From contig NC_087380.1 in assembly GCF_963675165.1 (NCBI RefSeq), forward strand, positions 2,843,803 through 2,907,802: 64,000 bases of DNA, in the 5' to 3' direction. The position numbers and the translations under genes are program-made. A model generated the notes under the pieces. That model saw only the letters and a list, made by a program, of their open reading frames with translations, was not told the origin of the DNA and did no database searches. Positions 32,140 to 44,343 of the stretch are shown here, piece by piece (the first letter of the stretch is position 1; each line of letters starts with the position of its first letter). This DNA comes from Halichondria panicea. Taxonomy: Eukaryota > Porifera > Demospongiae > Suberitida > Halichondriidae.

Positions 32140-35100
32140 CTAGCTATAGAGTCCCCAGTAGGTGTGGTTCCATTCTTCAACAACTTTACAGTCCAGCTGG
32201 AAACATAATCCGCTCGGCTCTTTGCTCCCAGAAGTAATTATAACTGCTTGAGAAATGGCCTGATAATTCTCGACGACCAGCAGTAAGAGTCCAATAATGA
32301 GAATTGTCCATGCGACCAGTTCCTTCACAACAGCTGCACTATTGTATTGAGACCGAATAGTGATATTGCCCAGTTCCGATCGTAGTCGGTTGCGAGCAAA
32401 TCGTAGCTTGAGGTAGCAGGCAGCAGGGTAGATGTAGAGGACTAGCACTCCACCAATAGAGCCAACAAAGTTCCATACAAGGCTCACCTGCACGAGGAAA
32501 ACAATAGTTTCAATAAAGGGCTGCTGTACTAGTGTTTCTATTCATTCAGCAATTAAAGCATTGGGGGGTCGTCGTTGAACATAGATATTCAACAACCCCC
32601 CCCCCCCCAATGCTTTAATTGATCTTTCAACACCCGTAACTGTTTAATTAGTTAATCTAATGTTAAATGATTTTTAAAAGCTTAGAAGAGGCCTTTCAAA
32701 TGATGTGTTTAAAATTTCTTTGAGGGCCACAATTTGAGGGCCACAATTTGTTGTTTTTTGGACCATGGGCATTCATTCCATGGTATGGCCAAATACTAAT
32801 ATGAATTTTGATGACACATATCGATCCACATTATGGCAGCTGAAAAAGTATCCCGAACTATTGATTAAACATGCAGGGGGGGTTGTAGTTAAACATCTTT
32901 CAATTAGTATCGTTGATCAAATTTTAGAGGGGGGGGGGGGTGTGGATACCATGTTTGAATTTAAAATTCCAAGAAGGGAAAACCAAATTCAAATTCAAGG
33001 AGATATAAAAGCCCCGATTTCCCCATGAAATTAACCCTGATATACATTTATATTATATACCTTATTAGGAAGTATGCAACTCTGTACAATCATTATTGTG
33101 CAAGGCATTAACAATAACACCGCTGATAATAACCTAGGAAAGGCCATGAATAACATCAGTGCTAATCATTTACTAGTGTTTCATTGTAGTTTTCCAACAG
33201 CATGTGGTTGTGCTGCACATGTAGGTTTGGACAGAACGCCTACTACGGTTTTAATTTCTTCCTTCTTCCTAATGAACTCTTGACCTTATACATACACATA
33301 TGTGCATACATACACACACATACTTGGTTGTACCTAATATGACAGGTACGTCAGTACAGTGGAACCTCTGTTAACAACCACCTCCGAATAAAGGCCAGTT
33401 GCTATATAACGGCCAGGCACCCAGGTCCCAAATGAACAGTTTGTGTACAAAACAACCTCTCAACAAAGGTCACCTCTGTATAAAGGCCAAAACATTGTTC
33501 CCCAAAGGTGTCCGTTATAGAGGGGTTCCACTGTACATTAATTTTTACACCTGTACTTACTAATGTCAGTACAATACACACTGCATTTCTTTAAGGTATG
33601 TAGTGTGACGTAAAGTTGCATACAACAACACTCACGTCTGTAATGAAGCTAGCCGGCAGGAAAGTAAGTGCAAAGATAATCCACGTCTCACAGAACCAAA
33701 TCAGAGTAGGAATCTGCATGTGTGTGTGTGTGCGTGCGTGCGTGCGTGTGGGAGTGTATGCGTGTGTGTGTTTAGCAAACAGACTAATTCCCAACTAAAA
33801 TTACTTGCACTTTTTGATTTCCAGGTAAATATTATAACGTCACCTCTTAACTTCTTAAAAAGCACAGCAAATTTGTTAGTACAAAACAAAATTAGCAGTC
33901 ATAGCCTAAAAAAGGATCGTGATGAACAGAAACAAAGTCCTCACAATACAGGAAAGCCTTTTGCCTAATGGTACAAGACTCCTAACAACCAGTACAGGCA
34001 ACAGTTTGGGGTAGAATAGAAGAAAATTGATGACACACCTTGTTTTTATTGGATCCCTTGGGTATTTTTGAGTCCACATCATCGAGCAGAGTGATGGCCT
34101 CAGTGTTGACATTGTTCTTTCGTGCTCGTCTCTTCTTGAGCTTGTTACTCACCAAGTCTTTGATCAATATGATCACACTGGAAAGAGAGGTGGGGGAGGG
34201 GAGGGAGGGAGGGAGGGAGGGAGGGAGGGAGGGAGGTTAAAACAATGCAGCAAAGGAAACATTGAACTTTATTGTGTGCGTGTGAAGCAGATAGAGGGCC
34301 GCATGTGTTAATTAGCATCCAGTGTTGAGAATTGACTGAAAATATATCTGAAAATAGGTACATGTTTACACTAATCTACAAAATAATGTGTTATTGTACA
34401 TGTAAGACAACACTGACCATTATCTACGATTAATGTCCTCACCTGTTGATTGAGTCTCTGGTGGGGTGGAGTAAGACGGGGTAGCTGGTGACGAGCATGA
34501 AAAGGAGGGCAACACGAGCAGCCAACATCAGATGGTTATTTTTAGGATAGTTTACCATCACGTCACTCTTCAAGCTTTCAAAAAACTGGGGGAAGGTTGA
34601 GGGGACTGTTAGCTGAGGGACCTTACATGTACATCACAATAATAATCAACAAAAAAGTCACAAATGAACTCAATCCAAAAACGTAAGCTGGCAAAATTGT
34701 TCTTCAATGCACCTAAAAATAATAATTATAAGTAATTTGCAAGAATAATAATTATACTGCAAACGAACATTCCCGAGATACAGTACTGCTGGAAAGTACA
34801 ACTACATGTACATGTATAATTATGCTTGCTAAGTTAACAGTGGACACACAAAAGCTTCAGGAAGAGAGTTAATCTATCACTGTACGGACAGAGACATGCA
34901 CACACAGGCTTACCCTGAAGTACCCTGCAAAGATCACAATGTTGTACAGCACATAAGCAGTGAGTATAGCCCCTACGATGATGGAATACAGCTTCACTTT
35001 TGTAACAGGCCCTTTCAGCTCTTTCTGGAGTGGCAGAAGATTGAAATGACAAATGAAGGCAAGACTGCAGTAAGAGATGACAGTCAGTGATCCATTTACA

Positions 35101-36971
35101 CCGACAGGTGCGAGTTGAATCGAATGGTCGGCTATACTGGCGTTGAAATCAGAAGAGGTCCAGTAGATACCAGTGTCAATGGACATGGCCGTGGCAACAA
35201 AGAACACACAGGTGGCACTGTGTGGGCGTGTGCATGTGTGTTAGATACATGTACATGCAAATAAGTTACTGTGCTCAAAGTCATACCATACACTGTACAT
35301 AGTCCCAGTGATATGCCCAGAATTTTTGAAATGTCAAATCTCAATTCGCTTTGCTCGCCCCCAATTATACAAGTAAAGATTATGAATTGGAAATTGACAT
35401 TTAAATGACTAGACAGAACATGTGTCCAAGCCGTTTTTGATTAACGTTTTTGAACACAAACCACGTGATAATTCTTCCCGGTCAATTTGTGACCGAACGT
35501 TGGAGTCTCTGGTCGGTCTTCTAGCTATACTGATCAGTTTTTGACTGCGTGTGTCTACAATGAATCTAATCTGTACACTGCACATGTACTGTATAATGAT
35601 GGTACACATACCTTAAATAGCTAGTGAACTGAAGTGGAGAGAGGTTACGCAACAGGGTGATCGGAAATACCGGCAGGAAGGCCATGCACATGAGCAGGGC
35701 ACAGTTGAGCAGGGGGGAGCACGCGGGGATGTTATTAGTGGCCACCAGGACGTAGGACACTATGGCCTCCAGCTGTGTGTGTGTGTGTGTGGGAGAGGGG
35801 CCCGGGGATAACTAACCATGCTTCTTGAGAAACATCGTTGCCAACGTACAATAAGAATAAAACTGAAAGTGCTTATACAATGTACACTCAAGCTATTGGA
35901 GCAATTAAATGTGTCAAGGCCTGGCTATAATGTTGATACACAAAGGTTTCTAACACAAGGATGCATGTAATAACAGCCTTCCTTGTGTTCCACTTGTAAC
36001 AAGGAACACACGCACACATAGGAAACAGACAAACAGATAATCAATCACCTGATCTCGTGCGAATATCATGTAAGCAATAAGACTCAGGAAGAGTAGAACA
36101 GCAATTGTCAATAGAACAGCAATCTGTGGGAACACAATAGCACTATCAAATAACATGTAACAAGGTGTGGTAGCTATGACTACCTCTGCCACATGCCTTT
36201 AATGCTATTGTCCAAAGTCCCTTTGATATCAGCAAAGTACAGTACTAATAGATAGGAATTATACATGTAGCAAGCTTGGAAATTAAACTAAAGTACCCCT
36301 GTATCATGTAGCTCTATATGCAGAGGGTAATATGAAATACCCCTGCAATCAGTCACCTTGCCAATGGTTCCGTATGCCACCTCTGCCAGGTCAGCGTATC
36401 CCCACACCTCACGGTCGGGGTAGACCTCTTCTGCGTACCTCTTACCAGCAAATAACATGGAGCCAACGTGAATAGATATCAACTGGAGAGGTGATGAGGT
36501 GGTGTTAGATGTGGGTAATGGGAAATGGCGCTAAAAACCATGATGTGTTAACACTCATATACACCTGACTGTACACTGACATAGACTATACTGTACTGAT
36601 AAGTACCGTAAATTACGTGCGGCAAAAGGTGGAAAGGTCAACAAATGAAGCTAATTATAGTGTATAAAGAGTGACCTCACCATAATAACAAAGAAAATGA
36701 TACTCGAGAACACCAGGCCTCCCTGAGCAAACCCGTAGGGCAGGGAGAGGGTACCAGCTCCCACAGACGTCGTCAGTAGGATGAATATGGATGATACAAC
36801 AGTGCCTTGAGTGGCCACTCGCCAGGCTTTGGAGAGCTTAGCAAATATACCTGGGTTTTCAGCCACTGCTTCAGTGTTGTCTCCCATATTTGAGCTTTCT
36901 GTGGAAGTGTTGATGGAATGAAGGGGACTTGCAATTGGTCTAACACCTAGCTTGTCATCCAGTGATGCCAT
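32140..36971 (-). CDS. SLC38-type amino acid transporter (AAAP/APF family)
   Basis: Exons in transcript order: 36971-36681, 36482-36357, 36123-36049, 35772-35612, 35217-34914, 34585-34443, 34177-34039, 33713-33636, 32487-32140; about 554 residues in frame throughout. The first helix carries SVGAGTLSLPYGFAQGG, the signature of the amino acid/auxin permease superfamily, and the middle carries NYPKNNHLMLAARVALLF and YPVLLHPTRDSI, as in SLC38 sodium-coupled neutral amino acid transporters. About 11 hydrophobic segments are visible. The cytosolic N-terminus (about 65 residues) is Ser/Thr-rich. A longer frame upstream begins only with GTG, so I chose the ATG at 36971. The predicted role is plasma-membrane or lysosomal neutral amino acid transport; the exact paralogue cannot be told. 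Confidence 0.88.
32551..32620. repeat. 70-bp palindrome with G/C homopolymer arms
   Basis: AATTAAAGCATTGGGGGG and its inverse flank a second inner inverted pair, GTTGAA/TTCAAC. It lies in the last transporter intron and may be a minimal MITE or a cruciform-forming site. Confidence 0.7.
33357..33533. mobile_element. 177-bp pogo/Tigger-like MITE
   Basis: The ends CAGTGGAACC(T/C)CT are inverted, with TA on each side (33355-33356 and 33534-33535). The interior contains repeated AAAGGCCA. It is related in its termini to the element at 10932. Confidence 0.75.
33717..33770 (-). repeat. (CA)n/(CACG)n tract abutting a 3' splice site
   Basis: Read on the minus strand, CA and CACG repeats run to within three bases of the AG of transporter exon 8 (33713-33636). 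Confidence 0.85.
34187..34233 (+). repeat. (GGGA)n microsatellite
   Basis: About ten GGGA units lie in a transporter intron. On the transcribed minus strand this is a polypyrimidine tract (TCCC)n a few bases upstream of the exon 7 acceptor. Confidence 0.9.
35773..35790 (-). repeat. (CA)n tract abutting a 3' splice site
   Basis: On the minus strand a CA run ends in the AG of transporter exon 4 (35772-35612). A shorter, interrupted CA stretch at 35219-35243 does the same for exon 5. Confidence 0.85.
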
Positions 36972-37184
36972 ACGCTTTCTTTCACGCCTTTCTTTCACCT
37001 CGATTGGCTTTCACTGCCAAGCTAGTTAATTGGCCGGCTAGCTTTTGTGTGATTGGTATAGCCTCGAAACAAAGCGCGGCGACAAAAGTGTTTGTATATT
37101 TCGCCGCAGGTAGAAACCGAGGTAGCCTTGCATTTGCAGGTGCATGCACATGAGACATACAGAATGATGATGCACAAACATTAA
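36972..37184 (-). promoter_or_regulatory. Putative promoter of the SLC38-like gene
   Basis: This 213-base gap separates the end of the upstream minus-strand gene from the transporter start. It contains two CCAATC boxes on the minus strand (near 37002 and 37049) and a local CpG cluster (AAAGCGCGGCGAC, TTTCGCCGCAG). It must also hold the 3' end of the upstream gene. Confidence 0.5.
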
Positions 37185-40100
37185 TCAATTTACAGTGTCA
37201 GTCTTAAAGCCTCTAAGATCTATAGACGAATTGTCATAGGTTTCCACTTCACCAAGGCTGTATGTAGACAATGTAGATGATGGAATAATAGCGCCTTCTT
37301 TCTCAAGTGTAAATTTTGCATCTAATTTACTATCTTCATCTTTGTTCCGTAATGAGAGCCACTGCTTAAATCGATTGGAACTATCACGCAATTCTTCACC
37401 GTAGAAATCATCCTTCACGAATCTTTTACTCCTCCTAGTTCCACTAGGTTCCTTTGGATGCTGCGGAACAATGTTGCATACGTAACCAATCAGCTGGGTT
37501 CCAGATAGGCTAATTATTACATTGCTATCCCTCACAGAAACACTAAACTTCATACTACCAGTTGCAGATTTGAAGTTTGGTCCAAAAACAAACGGTCCAA
37601 ATCCACCGTGCAGGTGCCGATCATAAGACATCCTCAAAAGAGGAGGGAGAATGAAGTACGGAAACGGGGTGTGTAGAGAAAGCTTTATGTTGGTTGCTAG
37701 GAGCATTGATGATGGGTAAATTGGAAATAGATAAGTTTCATTAGCCAGACTGTCTCTAAACTTCTCAGGAGGATAAGTAACGCCAGGCGACACCAAAATG
37801 GAGTGATTTATCTATAGGAATAAAATATTCAGAAGATGATGATGTTACAATCAAATTTATCACATGCATGCAGTCTTATCTATCGAAATCTAACTCACCA
37901 ACTGAAGGTGTTTGTTATCGAATAGCAACGGTTTTTGCCATCGTCTCTTAATGTCCACATTCACCAGATCAGCTGTGACATTGGTGTAGAGAGAGTTAAG
38001 ATAGTCCACAATCAACTTATATTCTTCATTCGAGTCATCGGCATGATAGTTTGATCTGAAACTGCTGTACTCAAAATGCCACAACAATTGATTTCTAATA
38101 GCTTTAGGAAGACTTAACGTTGAATCTGTATTGTCCTGAATACTATCCGAACGAAAATCAAAATTCATGGGGTTCTTGAATGCTCTGAATACATCAATTT
38201 CTTCTTTTTTCTTCCTGTCAGCAGTTTTGAGAAGTTGTGCTTGTACCAAAGACTCTAAAAATTGTATTCTTTTCTCCAACGAATCAATTGTATAAAAAAT
38301 TACAAAGCTTGAGGTGTCTTTATGATCTCTCGCAGCAGTGACCAACTGAACGGTAAAGTACAAGTCAGCATAAGTGTCCATTAGATGCAGAACAGCATCG
38401 TGCTCCAAGGAATACAAGTCACAATCACTAGGTTTTCTTGTCACTAGACAACGATATCGGAACATCTCCGAGCGCTCAACTTCATGCTCCAAAAAATAGC
38501 GAACATGGTTCAACTGGTTCACAGCAGAACTAGGATCATCCAATGGGTCCTTTGGGCATGAGATAGGGATGGGGAATTGAATGGACGGTCGGTTACAAAA
38601 TTCCAATCGCTTCTCCTCCTCCTGAAGATAGTTGACAGAAACCTCGAGGACCTCTTTCTGTGACCGCAAGTTTGCAATATGATACAGAAGCTGCTCCACG
38701 CTCTCTTCAACCCTGTAGAAGAAATAATCAATATTATCACAACTGCAAAATAGTAGAGTATATATAAAGGTAAGTGTACGTTTAACTAATTATCTGTGAT
38801 AGACAGATGAATTTAATTATGTTGTACACGTACCTATTCTTGAGTATCCTGAACCAATAGTCAGGCACTAACTTTACAGGTCTATATACAGAGTCCTCCT
38901 TGAACTTCGACCTCTCTTTAGAGGCAATGAGCAAAGCTTTGGCTTCTTCCAATGACTCGTTATAATCGAGAGGTGATGATCCGGTATCTTGTAGTTGAAG
39001 TAATTTCAGCCATTTCTCCACCTCATCCTTATATCCATACATGACCCACTGTATGTAGGCATTTTCCACTTGTCCGTTCAATAAACTCGAGTGTCTATCG
39101 AACCACTCGCTAAAATAATACCCAGACAAAAAATTCTTCTGCGCCTCAATTTGATTATCAATACTCAGTTTCTTCTCGTAATATTTTGTCTTGTACTGGA
39201 TATACAGACTGAGTCTGGGACGTGTACTATTACTGTCAGTACTACCCAAGTCTTCAACCTTCTCTTGAAGATACAATCTAGCTTCTTGCATTTCGTTTGG
39301 CCCAACATTCATAGGAACCACTCTTAATTGACGTACCAAAAACTCGTACGTTTCAGATAAAGATTTCGCATTACTCAGATCAGTAACGATTAAATTTCCT
39401 TTGGGAATAATATCAGTCAGTTTGAAGTTTTTCTCCATGACATCATACAAGATCGTGTCCATACTACCATCAAAGTTTCGTCCTGGATAATAGTCATCAT
39501 ATTGTAATATCCTGCCGTTAGTCGACAAAGTAAGGTGCTGTTCACCAGAAGAGAGTTCTTCAAATTGCTCGGCAATGGTCGAGTGTAGATCCTTGTAGAG
39601 TGCAACGTGAATTGGACGGATATGATAGGCAAGTACATCTTGAGAAACTCCTAATGAAAGTAACTGTTTAAACACATGTACACGTACCATAAAAAAAATA
39701 GAACGTACCTCCAAATGGAAGAATGTAACTTGAAGAATTGGTGATGCCAGCAATATTAACGACTACACACGTGTAGAGACCCGAGTAATCAACTTGATGA
39801 CTAACTTTAGCTTCAATAGGCACAAGAGGTCCTTCAATCAGTATTGTCCCATTTTCAAAGAATGTCAAATTTGTGTTCCTAGAGCTTATCTTCTGGTGAT
39901 CTTTGTACCATGTGATATTAGGCTTTGGAACTCCCTTTGCAATATCACAAGACATATAGATTTGTGTTGTATTTTTCGCTTGCACGCAGACATCTAACCC
40001 AACTTGTTGATGAACAGTGTCATTTTTTGTGGCATCTTTGCAGCTACCAGGTGAGTGGTAAGGGGGAGGGGCTCTCTCTATCTCCGGAGAAACTGGGCAA

Positions 40101-43100
40101 AAAGAATGTGAGTAATGTTTAAAAAAAATGAAAAATCTCTGGCAAGGCTTACCTATAGTGGATATCGTTGTGTTTATTTGGTCCGGAGGCAGTCCACTAG
40201 TTTCAGCAATACATGTGTACACACCATCAACGTCCTTGTCGGCATTCTTAATCAACAAGGAGCCGTTCCCATAAATCTCTATTTTAGAGCTGTTTTGTAG
40301 TCGCTCTTGACCACTCCACCAAGAAATGTCAGGTCGAGGAGACCCTTTCCTTATTTCACAGTCAATGCGAACACTCAAGCTCACGTGGATCAGGATAATT
40401 TGTCCAGCATGGGCTATCCATGGCCCGAGGGCAGGAAATTCACTCAACGGAGAAATAGGTAGAGGAATTTTCGGCAATGTGGCCTGGTTTGTAGTAATGA
40501 TGTTTGTGATGGAGGGTGGTTGTTGTATCTTTGGAGGAACTGCGAAAGATCATTAAAAATTAATAATGATCACAAAATGAAGATTGAAGAGAATGACTAT
40601 AAGCTGAATACTTGTTGTCTTGTACCCTTTATGTATAGTCGTCTAACTAGCCAAGTACTTTATACCACTTCAGCAACAAAAACAACTATATTAAAACCCC
40701 TCATTATTGTATTAGCACTAATTTCAACTGAGGTTTATGACGTACATAGAATTAAATAACCACAATATTACGGTATTTACTTACCTAGAACAGTTAGGCT
40801 GATGCACTTGCTCCTTGTTCCTTGAGTATTTCCAACATCACAACAGAATTCTGGATCTGTGTTGTCCCCTCCGAGACCAGTAACTATCAGGATTCCATTG
40901 CTGTGCTGCTCAGCCATGCTAGTCAGGAGCTCACCAAACCTTGACCACCTACAGGATGTATGATACAACTATAAACAAAGCAATTTACTACAGTAAAAAG
41001 ACAACAGTTATTAGAATTAGAAAATGCCTTGAGCCATCTACTTTCGAAAGTACTAAATGGCCTAGCAACAGTTCTTACTAATGACTAGTTGAGACAATAG
41101 TTATAAAACTAACCGTAGCATTATGCTTTGCATGTGTTCTATAAAACACATACATAGATGTATACGTACGTGATTTCAGGAGAGGGAAAACCACTTGCAG
41201 AACAGGTGAAAGTAAATGTTTGCCCCTCCATGACTTCCACAGGCCCTTCAATAGTCACATTGCTGGGAGGACTGATCCCTGCATGGAATGTAAACGCAAT
41301 CACAATTAGCGTGTATATTATGTGTAACAAGGTCAGTAAACTGAACAATCCAAGATCACAATCAGGTTAGGCAGCACTCAGAGCTAGCAACAAAAACAAA
41401 ATTGAAGGCTCGGCCAAGTCACTACTGAGCCAATATATTCCATGTGGCACTTATAAACTTTAATCTTCTCAAGATATTACATTACTAGTAAATATTATTA
41501 GCAGTTCAAACACAGGACACAGTATTAGAGTATAAAAATTTAGAAACAAAAACAATCGGCGAACTAGCAGAACAGGCATGCATGGGAAAACAAATATACA
41601 ACTCACTTCCGGCACAGACTTCAGTAGATTGTTGAACGATTTTTGATGAAAAATCTGCATGGCATGTGTAAGTGACACACCCATCCACAAACTCCCCAGA
41701 GACACGAAGGAAATTAGATCCAATGACATACTTGGTACTGTTTGAGACTTTGACATTGTCAGCATGCCATTGCATATTTTCTTCCTCGCCTTGGGTAGGG
41801 CAGCAAATCTCAATTGCCGAGGTGTCGAGATCGATGTACTCGGTTTTGGAGACACCGATTCCAATCAACACATTTTCATTACTTGTGGGTAGACACACAG
41901 GGTCTTTAACAACTATACCAACTGCAGACACCAATTATTAGTTATCTTAGGATATAGATAAAAAGATGCTTACCTGTAGTGGAGACTTGATACACGAGCA
42001 TGTGTTCACCAGCATGACATGTGTAGTTGCCACCGTTACGACTAGTTACAGCATTAATACAAAGAGTTCCATTGTCAAGTAGTTCCAGGTTACGATCAGT
42101 TATCAAATTCCTCTTATTGAATTCCCACGATATGTCGGGTGCATCAAGCGAATGAGAGAGATCACAAGACAAACACAAAGAAGTGTAGTGAAGTACAACA
42201 AATGATGTCTGCTCAGGCTCCACAATGTATGGACCTGAGTGTGCATACATGCATGCATGGAGTACATAATTGCACAAAATAAAGTGGTCAGTACTAGCTA
42301 GCTCTTACCTTCACTCAAAGTTATTTTCATTCCACCGATATAAGCATACGTCTCCAAGAACGAGATCCCATAAGATGTCACGCCAACTTTACCCTCGGGA
42401 TTTGAGTGAGCAACAACAATTGCTTGCTGCTCTGGAGTACTTTCTCTAGCAGTATAGCCGCAAACATCAGTGAGGCAGTAAACTTTCGACCAGTTCATTA
42501 CTTCTTTTCCATTGACTGAAATTGAGCTGGAATTAAAAATGTCTGGTGGTTCGGGAACGAAAAGATTCAAATAGTTTTGAAAAACAAGAGCCGTATAATC
42601 AAAGCCCTGAGCAGAAGAAAAGACAACTTTGTTCAAGTATTGATTAGTAGGTGGGACCAATAGCATGAATGGATCTCCAGTTCCTGAAGAAAGGCTCTCT
42701 GCATATCGACCAGGAGTGAACTGCACTACAAGAACAGGCTCATCAGCTTGTATGTAACAGTAGGGATTTTCTATCTCAATTGTAAAGTTGACTGTGCTCC
42801 CAGCTTTTGTAATCCTGCCTGAGTTGATAGACATTCCAATACCGCATGAGATATTGAAATCAGTGTTCTCTTTGCTGCTCATTATCATCACAATATCGCC
42901 CACCGTACGAGCTGACGATGATGTCACCATAAACTCTTTGCCCCATGTTGCAGTGGGAGGAAATTGTTCAACAAGATGATCACACTCCCTGATATTGTAT
43001 GGCATATTGCCACATTCGTGACCAGAAACAAACGTCACTGGAGCATTGGTTACTATTCGAGAGCCAGTTAAATCCTCGAGGTGTTCTATCTGCAGTGTTT

Positions 43101-44064
43101 CCAAAGCGTTTATAGTTGCAGTCATATTCTGACCAGGTTCAACAAATGATCCCCTCTCAAACGGATTCTCTATTCTTTGTGTAGGTGTGAGAGTCACTAT
43201 AGTGTTATCTTCGCAAGCAACTATCAGGAACATACTGTGAGGTGCTCGATAACTCTCTGAGTGGTCAGTGCTAGACCTGGGCACAGAGACGGCGTAGTAG
43301 ACATACTCAGCTACTGATGGCAAGTGAACACAAGGAAGAGCTGTGTAACCCTCGACTGAATGAATCTCCTCGCTGAAACATTGCAGAGAGAAATGATTAC
43401 TCCCATCAGCTTTGACTCGTATCCCTGCAAAGCAATCAGACAACAATGTATCTTAGCAGCAACTATACAATTATGAATTTGCACCTGATAAATATTAATC
43501 TAACACTCATTACCCAGTAAATAATCAAACCAATAATGGCCATCAACTTAAACACTGCACTCTCAAATGAATATCAATTAACCACCTTTGTTCCTGTCCC
43601 AATCTCCCTGTACTCTAGCCCCTGTCGGTAGTTGGAGGGTACCTGCAGAGATCAACTCTGCCCCCCGAGGGGAAATAGTGTGAACTGTTTCCTTCCCATC
43701 AAATGTTATGGTAACCGTAATACTCTCAGGCTCATCAGTGGTGACAAATAGGTATGTATTGTTCAGACGAAGCAGAGAATAGCGATAGTTGCTAGGTTTC
43801 ACATAGTTTCGCATGAATCCAACCACAAACTCATTTGCGGATGTAGAAATAACTGCAATTATATAAGTAAAGTGTTCATGGTAAAACTCTAGCCATTGAT
43901 ATCTTATACCTCTTTGAGAATCCACACTCTTACAGCAAGATAAGCAAATGGCTGATGCCAGAAAAACCAATGATCCAAATGACTGTGGATGATTGTGCAA
44001 AGATGACAATAGCAACAACAATCTATATAAATTATAGCTCTATTAATACCAATTAACTCACCAT
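37185..44064 (-). CDS. Secreted IgGFc-binding/Ig protein with a large uncharacterised C-terminal domain
   Basis: Exons in transcript order: 44064-44062 (ATG alone), 43982-43910, 43852-43586, 43424-42309, 42234-41974, 41921-41607, 41278-41170, 40948-40785, 40539-40153, 40092-39709, 39650-38834, 38712-37899, 37811-37185; 5337 bases, about 1778 residues. A signal peptide (MSFGSLVFLASAICLSCC) is followed by an IgGFc-binding-type domain (residues 26-486; FVVGFMRN, SGHECGNMP, CDHLVEQFPP, TGDPFMLLVPP). Five Ig domains follow (to about 1026), then a 750-residue domain also encoded by the divergent neighbour (YDDYYPG, DVMEKNFKLTDIIP, RRWQKPLLFD, GGFGPF, GTQLIGYVCNIVP). There is no membrane span, so it is probably secreted. 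RRSKR near the end resembles a furin site. IgGFc-binding domains occur in mucus-type proteins. A role in extracellular recognition is inference. Confidence 0.82.
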
Positions 44065-44343
44065 AATGCAAAGTAGCCCTATAGACTAGTGGAGACTGTT
44101 GTAGGTATTAGAAACTCGACAAGCTAAGGTTAGGAGGTTCTTATCTAGTAGATCTACTATAGTTATACTTTCTAGCAACCTTAATTATAGGTGAATGTGG
44201 TTAAATTACCTTCCTCTTAGATATTATAATGTGCATATTCACTCCTTTTCTGTGTTTTGTTGTCTGTTAGATCAGGTAAGCTTGTTGTGTTGCAGATGAT
44301 AAAATTGTTTATTCACCATGCAATTTATGCAGGCTTTATAGAG
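44065..44343. promoter_or_regulatory. Bidirectional promoter region between two paralogous secreted-protein genes
   Basis: The start codons of the divergent genes are 279 bases apart, so both promoters must overlap here, or the leaders must be very short. I see no clear TATA box. The sequence is AT-rich. Co-regulation of the pair is the natural inference. Confidence 0.55.

Noticed and set aside
36972..36998. N-terminal extension of the transporter
   Set aside because: The longer frame begins with GTG; the first ATG at 36971 suits the family.
44257..44343. Upstream extension of the plus-strand secreted protein
   Set aside because: The extra residues would precede and spoil the signal peptide that starts cleanly at the ATG at 44344.
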